From contig DF241817.1 of the NCBI GenBank assembly GCA_000507305.1, positions 1 through 64,000 of the forward strand: 64,000 nucleotides of DNA, given 5' to 3'. Below, piece by piece: positions 53,519 through 64,000 of the stretch. The position numbers and the translations under genes were made by a program. The DNA is from Breviolum minutum Mf 1.05b.01 (taxonomy: Eukaryota > Sar > Dinophyceae > Suessiales > Symbiodiniaceae). Under the pieces are notes generated by a model. The model did not search any database and was not told the DNA's origin. It saw only the letters and a list, made by a program, of their open reading frames with translations. Positions within the stretch are counted from its first letter, which is position 1; every line of letters begins with the position of its first letter.

Positions 53519-53624
53519 TCCCTAGAAGGTTGCCATGGATATGAGGGACACCGTGCCCCTGAAAAAAAACTGCTGCTGGTCAGGTCACTATGGTCACTTG
53601 AGGACCCCGTGGGCTGTGATCGAA
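53519..53624 (-). CDS. Two small exon candidates (gene D/E)
   Basis: 53598-53624 (FDHSPRGPQ, donor GTGACC) and 53519-53558 (GHGVPHIHGNLLG, acceptor TTTTTTTTCAG, donor GTGTAA). Phases agree with each other and with 54100. Confidence 0.4.
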
Positions 53625-54099
53625 CTTTTGAACCATCATTGTATGAAAATGGTCTGGGGGTATGACAATTCAAAATCGATTTACTCCATCCGCGGATTTT
53701 TGACCTGGAAAACCATCCCGATTTTGAAAGGAACATCATCTTCTAAAGTTCCAGACGTGTGGGTAGATACTGCACATGGGATCACTTGAAGCTCCTATTT
53801 GATTTTCCATCATGGCTATTTCTTAAAAGGGTATCTATAACCCTTCCACTTTTAGGGGCATGGCGTCCCAAAAAATAAGGCATGCTTTATATTTTTTGCA
53901 TCTTTCTGCGTAAATATACGGTGAATATATTTCATCTTCCCATAAAAAATCCAGTTTTCGAAGTGAATCTCTCTTAACTTTCCCAAAGCAATCCTGAAAT
54001 TACAGATCGTCTTACCCACCCGTTTTTTTTGAAAGGTCAAAAAAAACACAAACACCTCCTCAACTTCCCCCCCCCCTCGGGATCCAATCGCTCGCTCAC

Positions 54100-54133
54100 G
54101 GCGTTTTCGTCAGATGGTGAGGTGATTGGATCC
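54100..54133 (-). CDS. Small exon (gene D/E)
   Basis: 34 bp, donor GTGAGC, encoding DPITSPSDENA. Without splicing it would continue VSERLDPEGGG. Phase agrees with 54376. Confidence 0.45.
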
Positions 54134-54375
54134 CTACTTGGATGTAGTAAATGGTTAGTAAGTGGATTAAAACCCAATATACCCCATTTATAAGTAGGTC
54201 ATAACCCATTTACTAACCATGTACCAACTTCTTGGGACATCCAAGTAGGGTTTCCCCAACAAAAACCTCCCCCCCTTACCTCGCTGCTCTCTCGCATGGA
54301 ATAAGAATTTCCAGGGCTCAAATCTTCAAGGGCACGACACGCCACCTGGTGGGATGGATCGGGTTTTGTCATGAC

Positions 54376-54557
54376 GGGTCCACGGGACGGGACGGATTAT
54401 CCGTGCTGTCCATAACCATGGGTTTGATCGTTGTTGTTGTGGGACCCTTCAGTTCGGCTTGTGGGATTTCTTCCAAATGGCCTTTTTCATGGCTTAGAAT
54501 TGGGGGTTTCAAATCGCTACTAAGTGGGATGATCTTCCAAGAATCGTTGAGCGATGG
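54376..54557 (-). CDS. Exon (gene D/E)
   Basis: 182 bp, acceptor GCCAACCACAG, donor GTCATG. It encodes SLNDSWKIIPLSSDLKPPI, HEKGHLEEIPQAELKGPTTT and MDSTDNPSRPVDP. An alternative exon 54521-54640 in another frame (MFDLCVAHASRNVYNS) is also plausible. Confidence 0.6.
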
Positions 54558-54989
54558 CTGTGGTTGGCAGCGGCATAGTTTGTGGAGTTGTAAACGTTGC
54601 GTGAAGCATGGGCCACGCAAAGATCAAACATTTGGTGGCTCTCAATAATCTGTTCAATTATAATCCTATCTGGGCAAATGAAAGACACAACTAGATAAAT
54701 GAAAGAATTATACTAGTAACGTTGGATTTTTTCCCACCCCTATGATTGAAAAAATATGCTCAAGTCAAAACGTATTCATCTTCCCCGATTGTTGGGGTAA
54801 GCAATTCTCAAAACACATTTGAAAGCACACAGCTCGAAAAACAAATATCATCTGTGTTTTTTGGGGATGCTTTTGTATTTTTGAAGTTGCTATGTTTTTT
54901 TTGGGTTGCATCACGCAAGACATTTTGTTGGAGGTCTTTTTCCAGGCAATAGGAGTTGTTGTGACCTTTCTATCTTCACTCACCTGAGG

Positions 54990-55128
54990 TCCCACAGTCA
55001 CCAACCCCAGAAATCCGGCGTTCACTCACCGGTTGAGGGAACGGTAGTTGAAATCCCATTATTTACGACGGGTTTGGGATACACCCAAACGGTGGTTGGG
55101 AATGGGATTTCTGAACCATCAATATAGT
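54990..55128. mobile_element. MITE-like element, family 4 (diverged)
   Basis: It carries CCGGTTGAGGGAACGGTAGTT and GGTTGGGAATGGGATTTCTGA, shared with the 51.24-kb copy in inverse orientation. Confidence 0.8.
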
Positions 55129-55499
55129 ACGTTTGTTGAGCTTAGGATGGGAAGAAATTGGAAGAGGCAACAAACATAGGATGATGGTTATCACTTATGA
55201 ATTTGTAAACCTATCGCAATTTTACAAATTGATAAACTTCCTTTCATAGTTGATCATCAATTTGTAAACGATAATGATGATAATGATAATGATAAGGAAG
55301 TGTCATTGCTGTAAGGCTCCATATCCCAAAGAATCTTGCACTACATGTTGAAACTACAGTGATCATAAAATCCAGCCAAATGTACGTAAATCTATCCTCT
55401 ATGGATGGTTTGCGCCTTAGAAAACGTGTCAACTTTGGATTGATCAACGTACATTAAACATTAATCCTGCCCAAAAAAGTATATCCCCCATGCACCAAC

Positions 55500-55589
55500 T
55501 TGCGAAAAGCACATCTTTTGGAGATGTTGTTTTTCCCCAACATGATGACCAAGGGGTGATTCTTCAAAGGATCCAAAGAAATCCACCCC
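55500..55589 (-). CDS. Exon (gene D/E)
   Basis: 90 bp, phase 0 to 0, acceptor GGAAAAAG, donor GTTGGT. It encodes GVDFFGSFEESPLGHHVGEK and LQKMCFSQ. It joins 54557 but not 55800, so an exon may be missing. Confidence 0.45.
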
Positions 55590-55696
55590 CTTTTTCCCCA
55601 CAAAATTGAGATTTTGGTGAAGATTCCCCACCTCCCACTTGAAGCCAGCCTTAATGTGAAACTAATGGATGATGGTAGTTTATGATCCTTAAACCT

Positions 55697-55698
55697 AA

Positions 55699-55746
<48 letters not shown>

Positions 55747-55747
55747 G
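55697..55747. repeat. (ATC)n microsatellite
   Basis: About 17 CAT units. Confidence 0.95.
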
Positions 55748-55799
55748 GATTCCGTGATGACTAAAAATGCATGGGCCTCTTTTGATCATCATGTTACAC

Positions 55800-55864
55800 C
55801 GTCCAAAACCCTATGGTTATTTTTCATCCTTTGGGTAGAGCCTCGTTCCCCGGCAATTCCCATC
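55800..55864 (-). CDS. Exon (gene D/E)
   Basis: 65 bp. One leading base, then MGIAGERGSTQRMKNNHRVL, donor GTGTAA. Phase agrees with 56158. Confidence 0.5.
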
Positions 55865-56157
55865 CTTTCCAAGGCACAATGAAGAAGGCGCAAATGTGCA
55901 GAAGGATATAAACAAATGCACAAATCCTGTGGAAGAGTGGAATTGAAAAGTCGCATTTCGGTCTTTGTTGTTCCAACATTTGTTGTTCCAATATCTTAAA
56001 TCACATCCTGTGGAAGGTTGAGAAAGCCAACAAAATTATGGAACATTTGAAAAACATGTGCTTTATGACTAAGTTTCTGGGAAGAAAATTGAGGAAAATC
56101 CCATGAACAACGTTCCACAGAAACTATTGAATCAATCATGAGAAGAACAGAGAAGAC

Positions 56158-56218
56158 AGAAATATTGGCACATGCCATTCCTCGACTTTTCGCTGCATTC
56201 CAAGGCAACGAAAATTGT
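56158..56218 (-). CDS. Exon (gene D/E)
   Basis: 61 bp, acceptor CCACCGCCAG, donor GTCTTC. It encodes NFRCLGMQRKVEEWHVPIF in the frame required by 57117. Confidence 0.55.
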
Positions 56219-57116
56219 CTGGCGGTGGTAACGGGTTACAATAAAATTACAATCAATCAATTGGCAGTATGTGCAACTTATAAAACAACCATGCGGGACA
56301 TATTGCCTTGTATGTGCTATTAAGGATAAGAAGTAGCCAAAAATAATCTCTATTTTCCGATAAAAAACGTAACCTTTTTATCAAATATCTCACGGTTTCC
56401 CCTAAGAAAGCTTCAAAGTCACCTTGCTAACCACCCAGTCGGGTAGGGATATTGTTAAATAGGTAATCACAGGGTGCGGTTTTGCGACGTCCATGTCCGC
56501 TTCAGATCACCTTACAAAGAGAAAACATAATTTAGAAACCAGTTTTTCGGGTGATATTGATGTTAGGAAATAACTCCAATTTTTCGTCGATTTGCATGGT
56601 TGGAAAAAACTTCAATTTTCATGATTCCTACATATTAGTAATTTTCATGGTGAATGAATGAGTTTCCACATGCAATCACCAAACATATCCAAGATTTCAC
56701 AAACATTCATTGCACAACCCTTGGCAGTTGTCTCCGGCACAACCGACGGACATGATGTATCTGATGTTTCTGTTTAAAGCTTGGTTCCTGCTGGGGGAGC
56801 GATTTCAAGTGATTTCATGCCAAAACACCGAATGATTGTCTACCCTGTGATTTTAAGGACTGGGGTTCTAAAACACTCCTCAGTTAGTAGGAAAATACAT
56901 CATCCCTGTCGACCATTATCGCCCCCATGAGACTGGTATATTTACCCATACATGGACTATAAGCAATCTAAGGCCGATATTCTGCCTAAACACTATCATC
57001 ACCACCATGTTCATCAACGTACATTTTGATGGGTGTATCTTCGTGCACCTAAAGTTTCATTCAACGTAAAAGACCATACATATACACACATATTCAAACT
57101 TTATCGCAACATCAAC

Positions 57117-57153
57117 AGATCCTCGCAAACATCTGGTAAAACCATCGTCCTTC
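57117..57153 (-). CDS. Small exon (gene D/E)
   Basis: 37 bp, acceptor AAACGATAG, donor GTTGAT, encoding EGRWFYQMFARI. Confidence 0.45.
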
Positions 57154-57685
57154 CTATCGTTTAAACCATAGGGAAGGTTACCCATGGGATACCCCCACCA
57201 CCGGGTGGTGGGTGAAAACTCATCGGGCAAAGCCCACCTTTTTTGGTGCTTAGCCAAGTGACATTTGAAAAGTGATCCACGAATCCTCACACCAATCTAC
57301 CTCCCAAAAAAAATTGAGATGTTTGGATGGGGCAAAACCTCCCATGGAAAATCAACTCAAAGTCCGGTAATTAATGCGGGAAGAAGGGTAAAAAGGTACA
57401 CGTCTTTCAGGTATGACAAGAAAGAATCAATTGAATCTGGGTCTTAAGATCCAAAACCTTGCTCCATCACCAAAGCATGCACAAAAACAGGCAAAGATTT
57501 ATTCAAATGGCTCCATTTATGGATTATTCACCCAAAATTGGCTTAAATTTCTGGTAAACGTGGGAACATATTCCATACATGGAGCTTTTGGGGCATTATA
57601 GTACATAGATTTTTTTTGATCAACGCTGTTCCATGAACAAAATGTGATGTTGCTTGTGTTTCTACGTTTTCTCCACCAAGCTCAC

Positions 57686-57784
57686 AATCTGTTGTGGTGT
57701 CCCGAAAGGCATGGATTTTTCGTCATCGACTCTTGTCGAAATACGACCACAAAATTCCCCCAAAATCAAAACGGTGACCACCTT
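57686..57784 (-). CDS. Exon (gene D/E)
   Basis: 99 bp, phase 0 to 0, acceptor TTTTACCTCCAG, donor GTGAGC. It encodes KVVTVLILGEFCGRISTRV and DDEKSMPFGTPQQI. Part of it and the upstream intron are copied at 59.13 kb. Confidence 0.7.
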
Positions 57785-58029
57785 CTGGAGGTAAAAAGGG
57801 TGGGATGAACTACCTTCAACAAAAAACTGAACATTGAAACCTAAAGATGGAGGTGAGGTGAAAGATGAGTTTCCTTTTTTTAAAGGGGACCTGAAAATCT
57901 CCAGGTTACAGGTTTTTCGGCCATTAGTTTTCAGGGGAAGGCCGAAGGCAATCCTGCAATCCTTCAGCGAAAAAAGAGACAACACTTCAACAGAAGATCT
58001 TAGTCTTTGCAAAGTCAAGAAACCCTGAA

Positions 58030-58128
58030 CTGGTTGGTGGTTTCAACCCCTTTGAAAAATATGAGTCAAAATGGGAATCTTCCCCAAGGTTCGGGGTGAA
58101 AACACAAATATTTGAAACCTCCACCCAG
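58030..58128. mobile_element. MITE-like element, family 1
   Basis: CTGGTTGGTGGTTTCAACCC to GAAACCTCCACCCAG, core intact. Confidence 0.9.
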
Positions 58129-58781
58129 TGAAGTTTAACAAAAAAATGCCCTTGTTTGTTCTTCTTTCCTTCTGTGAACCAAAAAGCACTTTTGTTTCAT
58201 CAACCACGAAACGTCTCTGCTTGCTTCACCATGGGGTCCTTATATCGGGTATATTACACCACTACAACTACTGTCCGTATCTAACCGGGTAGTATAACCC
58301 CCCTACACGACCCACACGATTAAAAAACCATAAGAGTATCAATGTCTCCAACGTCAATAAATAATGTGTACCCTAATAGTTGTTAAATCAAACAATACTC
58401 ATTTTTTGTTACTAGGTTGTTAAACACATGTGTACCACTTAATATAAACAACCATGTTCTTTGTTCTTCAATACTCATCTCTTGTTACTTGTGGCCTCTC
58501 AAAACACCAACCCGAAAAACACAGGGAAACGCCGCCTCAAGATTTTCGCAGGAACCACCGGTGCTACCAGAGATCTGGGGCGATTTTTCAAACATATAGG
58601 ATGCAAGATGGCAACTTATAGGATCCATTTTGAAAATGGTAAAATGCCCTAGGGCTCCTGGCTCACCGAAACTGAGAATGGTTTCATGGAACCTAAATGA
58701 CGTAGTGCATTTTGGAGGTGATGAAGGACACCCCCAATCATCATCTGAGAATATGACTAAATTCCTGGGGATGATTTACAT

Positions 58782-58894
58782 ATATGGGTGTTTCCGAAAA
58801 TAGTGGTACCCCCAAATCATCCATTTAAATAGGCTTTTCCACTATAAACCATCCATTTTGGGGATACCACTATTGTCGGAAACATCCATATATA
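58782..58894. mobile_element. MITE-like element, family 2
   Basis: TATATGGGTGTTTCCGAAAA is mirrored by TTGTCGGAAACATCCATATA. Confidence 0.9.
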
Positions 58895-59023
58895 CACGTA
58901 ACATCTTCCATAAAAAAAAATCAACCCACTGCAACCCTAAGACTCATTGGATGCTCAGAAAGGAAAGGCAAAACCTGTTGGATCTCCAGCAACCGTCAAC
59001 GAAAAAATTGCCGCACAAGGAAT

Positions 59024-59126
59024 CTGCTTGGTGGTTGAACCAACCCTTTTGAAAAATATTAGTCAAATTGAACATCTTCCACAAATAGAGGTGAACATAA
59101 AAAATATTTGAGTTGCCACCACCTAG
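59024..59126. mobile_element. MITE-like element, family 1
   Basis: TTGGTGGTTGAACCAACCC to GAGTTGCCACCACCTAGG. Confidence 0.85.
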
Positions 59127-59310
59127 GAATAATACGACCACAAAATTCCCCCAAAATCAAAACAGACCACCCAGGGATGAAAAGGGTGATAAACTACCTT
59201 CAACAAAAGCTGAACATGAAACCTATGGAGGTGGATGGAAGATGAGTTTTCCTTTTTAAAGGGGGCTGATTTTTTCTCAGGGTTTTTCTGCCATTATATT
59301 AGTTTTCTGG
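59127..59310 (-). pseudogene. Truncated copy of the 57.7-kb exon and intron
   Basis: ATACGACCACAAAATTCCCC through CTACCTTCAACAAAA and on to TTTTCCTTTTTAAAGGGG matches 57,741-57,940 with small gaps. The copy carries only the first part of the exon (VLILGEFCGRI) and stops abruptly at a family 1 element. Confidence 0.75.
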
Positions 59311-60171
59311 GGGATGTAATTGGTGGATTGTTCTCCAGGCATTTGAAAAAAGGGCCCAAAAACTTCAAGATGTTCCCAATTTTTGGAGATGTAAAAATGA
59401 GCAAACTTGGTGCTTTCAAGCCAATTTGGTGGCTCTTCCTCACCCGAAACATACTGTTCAGATTTGACATAATCTTCTCCAACATTTTTGGGGTGAAAAT
59501 GACGCAGCAAAAATAATCGGGAACCACCATGAATCATAGAAAATCCTTCCACTTGCCAATGGTGCGATCCTCAAAGAAGATTGGCCACTTGAGATTAAAA
59601 TCATCATCCTGCAAAAACAGTTTAAACATTCCAGACCCGGTTTAGCCTCTTTGCGGGCGTTAAATGCTGCAGTATAATAACTACCAAAATTGTCTGAAAA
59701 TGAAAGTAATGGGAATACTATCGTATAACTACAATCTTGTGGGGAAAACTCATCCAGTAGTCACCTGTCATGTATTTTGGTAACCCTTATGAACATCCTA
59801 GGCTTTTACGACCTTATGTTTTGAATACCAACATCTACTGGGGCTGACGTCCCGAATCACTCAGAACAACAATAGCAACAGTGGTGGTTGAGCAGCCAGA
59901 AAAACGGGCTGCACAAGTCAAATCGGATCATTTGCCGATCGAGTTGAAATAACGTCCCCAAACACTTCAAAACAACCAGCTAGTTTTGGGTGAATTGAAA
60001 AATCCATCACAACTTACAGTAGTTGAAAAGTACATGGCACAGTCCCTACATATTGGTTTATATTGAGGCTTTAGCAACCTGGCCGTTGGTATGTGTGCCA
60101 TCTCTTTTTGACCTGAAGGTAAGTAACATTTTTTCCACCAAAGTTCCTAAACCCAAAACCAAAGACATTAT

Positions 60172-60271
60172 CTAGGTGGTGGTTTCAACCCATTTGAAAA
60201 ATATTTGTCAAAATGGGAATCTTCCCCAAGTAGGGTTGAAAATAAAAAATATTTGAGTTGCCACCACCCAG
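60172..60271. mobile_element. MITE-like element, family 1
   Basis: CTAGGTGGTGGTTTCAACCC to GAGTTGCCACCACCCAG. Confidence 0.9.
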
Positions 60272-60363
60272 TTATCTTATATAGAGCAAACAACAAAAAT
60301 CTTGGCTGCCACTTGAAGGTGTCAACAAAAAAACGTGGACCCCTCCTTCTTCTAAAAACCCAC

Positions 60364-60422
60364 CCGTCGGTCCGTCCGTGGACGCCTGAAAGATGGTGGG
60401 AAGCAGCCCTTGCATTGAAGCC
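60364..60422 (-). CDS. Exon (gene E)
   Basis: 59 bp, acceptor AATTTCCAG, donor GTGGGT. It encodes GFNARAASHHLSGVHGRTD. It is not linked in phase to 57784. Confidence 0.5.
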
Positions 60423-60465
60423 CTGGAAATTTTCTTGTTGAGGCTTCGCTGGTTTTTCGAGAAAA

Positions 60466-60489
60466 ATGATGATGATGATGATGAGAAAA

Positions 60490-60534
<45 letters not shown>

Positions 60535-60542
60535 CTGATGAT
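60466..60542. repeat. (GAT)n microsatellite
   Basis: About 24 units with one AGAAAA interruption. Confidence 0.95.
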
Positions 60543-60575
60543 ATATAATGATGATCTTACCATTCCTTCATCTTC

Positions 60576-60671
60576 CAGTTCCCTATATATGGCAACAAAT
60601 AGGGGTCTAGTTACCGGATATATTGGCAACTGGGAGCTTGGTTTTATGTATAGGCGGAACTGGAAGATCAG
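60576..60671. mobile_element. Inverted-repeat element, family 9 (diverged)
   Basis: CTTCCAGTTCCCTATATATGG faces GTTTTATGTATAGGCGGAACTGGAAG. Confidence 0.65.
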
Positions 60672-61021
60672 GGATTCTTTTAAAAGTTTTTCCAGATGTA
60701 TCTAAAATAGTCACCTTCTCCAAACAAATCCAAGATAAATGGTTTGGTATATATCATCTAAGCGTAAATAGATTTATGATTTACATTTCTCAAAATAGAA
60801 ACATCTAGCTGGTGGTCTCCTCGCACCTCAAAAGTTTGCAGCTAGCCCCTGAAAAATGGAACTTCCCAACAGGAAAGGATCGCCTCCCAACCACTAGTTT
60901 TTGAGGGGAAGTTTGCTGCTAATCTTTTGAAGGAATATGACATGTCGAACATCCAGAAAAAGCAACACACACGAAACACAACTTCAACCAGCCGGAAAAA
61001 AAAAAACACCGGCAAAAACAC

Positions 61022-61078
61022 AGGGAGGTGGCCACAAGATGTGCTGAATAGATACCCCGTTCGCTCCAAATCGCTCCC
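61022..61078 (-). CDS. Exon (gene E)
   Basis: 57 bp, phase 0 to 0, acceptor GATTGGAG, donor GTGTTT. It encodes GSDLERTGYLFSTSCGHLP. Confidence 0.5.
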
Positions 61079-62129
61079 CTCCAATCATCAGCTTTTCGGT
61101 GATTTTTTGAACAATTTAAACTCGTGCAGCGTTTTTGACCTGTCATTTTGCCAGTCGTTTCAACTCTTGTTTCGAGTAAAATGACTCAACTTTACAAAAA
61201 AACAACACCCTGTCACTCACCTCTTCTTGCAAGTAAATACCTCATACATACTTTGGGTACAAGGTATACCGGTATACCATATACTGTATACCTGGTATTC
61301 TTTGCAGGGGGCTGCACGCTGCTTACCACCTTTGGCCAGAAAATCAGAAATATCCTCGCACTTCTAGCTACACACCCTGGACTTGGTTTCAAGAGTTTAT
61401 CCAATCATTCTAAGGGAGGGATCACATTTTAAATGGTGATTGACTTCTACAGCATCGTTGTTTCCACAAGGACATCTACGCTGAAAACGTTAATTAACCC
61501 AATGCTTGGAGGTGAAGAAGAACACCATCTACTACCAGGCTTGTAGATTTGGCCCCTCAATCAAGCCGCCACACCCTGGAAACCAATATTTTCTACAGTA
61601 AATCCTTAGGTACCATCCGTGGCTTTGTTAGTTTCCGAAACTGTATAGGCTGTATAGGGTACAAAATCTGCAACCTTGCTTGAGAAACATGTCAAGTGGG
61701 ACAATCTCTGCATTTGGAGAAAATGCTTGGCAAAACAGGTTATTTAAATTTAGCAACCCCAATTGATTGAGCATTGAGATCCTCCCCTCCAAAAAAAACT
61801 ATAGTTACATCAGTTATATACATCCCATTTGATCCTGCTTGGTCTTTTGTTGGGATCCTGGACTCCCAATGACTGGGTCGTAGAAATCCACCAAAAACAC
61901 ATGTTTTGGTCAGTACTCAAGTGATGAATCCCATGGCAAAACAAGGATCAACACATAACCCCCAAGGATCAAACTCCATTTTCGACTTCAGCCAACACTC
62001 AACCCAGAGTAGCGAACTACGAACTTCCAAAAACCGAGGACGAATCAAAAGATTCTGATAACAAATGACATTTTACGCAGTAAAGAGTTGTTCAGTTGTT
62101 CACTCTTTACAACAAGAAACTTATGTTAC

Positions 62130-62195
62130 CCTAAGGATGACGCAATGACACGAGTTTTCATCACTTTTCCGCTGTTGTTTCTCCTGCCTGTAAGG
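62130..62195 (-). CDS. Exon (gene E)
   Basis: 66 bp, phase 0 to 0, acceptor CCTTCTACAG, donor GTAACA. It encodes PYRQEKQQRKSDENSCHCV. Confidence 0.6.
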
Positions 62196-62547
62196 CTGTA
62201 GAAGGCTCAGAGTTCCTCCTAACAAATTCCTGAGTTTCAACCCCCAACATTTGAAGCGTCCAAGCCCCGAAACATGGAATTCCCGTACGGTCCGGTGGGC
62301 CCAGAAAAAAACAGTTATAGGGATATATGTACAACCCACTTATGTCATCTTATGTCATGGTTATTTCACCCTACTGACCCATTTTTTGGGGGCCATTTAT
62401 AGGAGGTATTTCACCCCATGTATAACTGGATCCAGTTCGCCCACCTCGTATTGCGAGGTAAGCTGGATTTTCCATTGTCTCGGGGTATATAGCCCCCGAA
62501 AAGTTGACTCCTGTTGAAACCTGGAAGTTTCTCCAAAATCTCCAAAT

Positions 62548-62728
62548 ATCCTCCAGGAAATTAACATATCCCACCTGGGGAAAAGGAAAATCATCTTCAA
62601 ATATGCCTAATATCAGGGGGATATGTTAGTTCCCTGGAGGGTATTCTTAAGGTATTGATTTATCAACTAAACATTCAATCATCTTTATATCTTGGATCTA
62701 TCCCCCACCCAGGATTCCAGTGGCATTT
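62548..62728. repeat. Second copy of the 15.0-kb inverted-repeat and flank
   Basis: ATATCCTCCAGGAAATTAAC to TCCCTGGAGGGTATTC, then about 90 bases nearly identical to 15,056-15,146. Confidence 0.85.
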
Positions 62729-62879
62729 TTGACGGTTTAGTTCGTAATTGCCCCCTACCTAAAATTGGTTCATAATCCTCGTGGTGATGAGCCAGCATGC
62801 TGGGTGGGGGGGTAGATCCAATTTGTATCACCTTTGGTTGGCACATGTACCATTCCCATGATGTTTCCATAACTAGTAA

Positions 62880-62969
62880 CGACCCAAGTGAAAAATATGC
62901 TCGTCAAATTGAATCATTTCCCAATGTAAGGGTGAAACTCACAAGAAAATTGAAGTTTCACCACCTAAT
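62880..62969. mobile_element. Family 1 element, left end lost
   Basis: AAGTGAAAAATATGCTCGTC to TTTCACCACCTAA. Confidence 0.7.
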
Positions 62970-63110
62970 TATTTCATGGACATCTAAACTCCCACGTGGT
63001 AAGTTTGAGGAGTTTATCTCCTACCATTGGAAAATCATGGAACATATATATCAATCCCATGGAAAATCGGCGATATTTCTAGGTCATGTTTCAGGTTTCA
63101 GGAGGCTCAC

Positions 63111-63171
63111 TTCAAGCAGGTCCCTTGGACCCCTTTTGAGTTGGATGCTGTTGAATTTGTTGAAGCCTTTC
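63111..63171 (-). CDS. Exon (gene E)
   Basis: 61 bp, acceptor CGTTCTCCTCCAG with a good pyrimidine tract, donor GTGAGC. It encodes KGFNKFNSIQLKRGPRDLL. The plus strand here is open for 200 codons and also looks protein-like (FELDAVEFVEAFPGGERK), so the strand is not fully settled. Confidence 0.5.
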
Positions 63172-63914
63172 CTGGAGGAGAACGAAAAATTGGTGCTTGG
63201 AAAAATGGTCCCAAGAATTCGAAGATGTCTCATTTTTGTATGATTTTCTACTTTCAACCTGATATTTTCTCAAGTCGAAATATGGCTTCATCTTCCCCAA
63301 CTTTTTGGGGGTTGCAATTTCAGAAAAAACCCTTTGGAAACCACAACCTGGATGAGAGTAGAAACGAATTGAATTGGTACAACATTTCCCATGGGATGAT
63401 AAAAATCAGTCCACTTCAGCAATTTCATATCATTTGTCGTCAAGATGTTTCGTTTTCAAGAAACCGAAAACACAACAACTTTTCCCGTGTTCAAACCATC
63501 AAAAACCAAATCCAAAAAGAAACCACTCAACAAAAAACACCAAACCCACAGCTAATAGTGGCGATTCCTTTCATTTTTCTCTTTCCCTTAAGGCCTCCCA
63601 AAAAAAAGAGCTCCCCATCCAACGGTTGAAACCGCCAAGGCTCAGGAGGTTAAAAAGCTGCCAAATGCCCAAAGCCATCCATACCTACCACGGTATAACG
63701 GTGGTAGGAACCCCGGGTCTGGAAGTCAAGTCACGTTTGGTCCTTATAAGTTGGAGGGGACAATTTTTCACAACTCACGTTTCCGCTATAAATTTGGAGG
63801 GGACAATTGAAAAACTCCACGAGTTGAAGGGGTGAAATAACACCCGAATTTACCCAATTTATAAGGTCATTTAATTTATAGAGTCATGTTTTTTCTTAAC
63901 CAGCTGGGTGACAC

Positions 63915-63979
63915 CAGTGACTTCTTCTTCTTCTTCTTTTTCTTCTTCTTGGTGCTGTTGTTGGTGGTGCTTGTGGTAG
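63915..63979 (-). CDS. Lysine-run exon candidate at window edge
   Basis: 65 bp, donor GTGTCA, acceptor ACAAAG. One frame gives TTSTTNNST and a run of eight Lys; the other frames give Arg- or Glu-rich runs. It may simply be a CTT repeat. Confidence 0.3.
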
Positions 63980-64000
63980 CTTTGTTGCGAAAGGAAGAAA

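Noticed and set aside
56121-56227. Plus-strand exon with acceptor TTCCACAG and donor GTAACG, reading TIESIMRRTEKTEIL
   Set aside because: The minus-strand reading (NFRCLGMQRKVEEWHV) has good splice sites too and fits the phase of neighbours on both sides; the plus reading joins nothing.
59235-59552. Minus-strand open frame near 59.4 kb as an exon (VGEDYVKSEQYVSGEEE)
   Set aside because: Much of it aligns with a diverged family 1 element, so the coding look is probably accidental.
63027-63629. 200-codon plus-strand open frame
   Set aside because: The second half is low-complexity and A-rich. The minus strand holds a short exon with a strong pyrimidine tract and GTGAGC donor. No plus-strand partner exons seen.

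Overview
The window looks like nuclear DNA of a dinoflagellate, most likely from the order Suessiales (Symbiodiniaceae or a relative such as Polarella). Four things point there. (1) Genes are broken into very small exons, mostly 20-190 bp, separated by introns of hundreds to thousands of bases. GT donors are common, some joins need GC or GA donors, and acceptors are often AG followed by G. (2) Every exon series I could follow lies on the minus strand, like the one-directional gene arrays of dinoflagellates. (3) A LINE has reverse transcriptase motif YADNW, a CCHC knuckle and an RNase H domain. (4) The spaces are full of short terminal-inverted-repeat elements like those described in dinoflagellates as introners. 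The background is AT-rich and exons stand out as GC-richer islands. I saw no rRNA, tRNA, CRISPR or bacterial operon signals. Three single N bases mark scaffold joins or base-call gaps.

Layout, all on the minus strand, so each gene runs from high to low coordinates. About 8.0-5.4 kb: MORN-repeat gene (gene A), with less certain exons continuing to 0.4 kb. 19,486-9,170: gene B, a complete-looking model of 15 exons in one frame (430 codons plus stop) ending in an RD/RS-rich tail. 35,072-21.3 kb: gene C, beginning with an ATG exon and encoding a long charged coiled-coil region; one linking exon near 27 kb was not found. 39.53-36.18 kb: a 5'-truncated LINE in the same orientation. 63.2-40.3 kb: a further series of well-spliced exons (called D/E) that could belong to one very large gene or to several; I could not name its product.

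The rest is mostly intron or intergenic DNA with at least six families of short inverted-repeat elements. These include about 25 copies or fragments of one roughly 100-bp family and one clear case of an element nested in another. There are also simple repeats, a 94-bp tandem repeat that runs into a tetranucleotide satellite at 43.1-43.95 kb, and several small segmental duplications.

Exon calls were made by reading codon content, splice dinucleotides and phase by eye. The best support is phase agreement across consecutive exons. No transcript or database evidence was available, so functions beyond MORN, RS-type tail, coiled coil, and RT/RNase H are not claimed.
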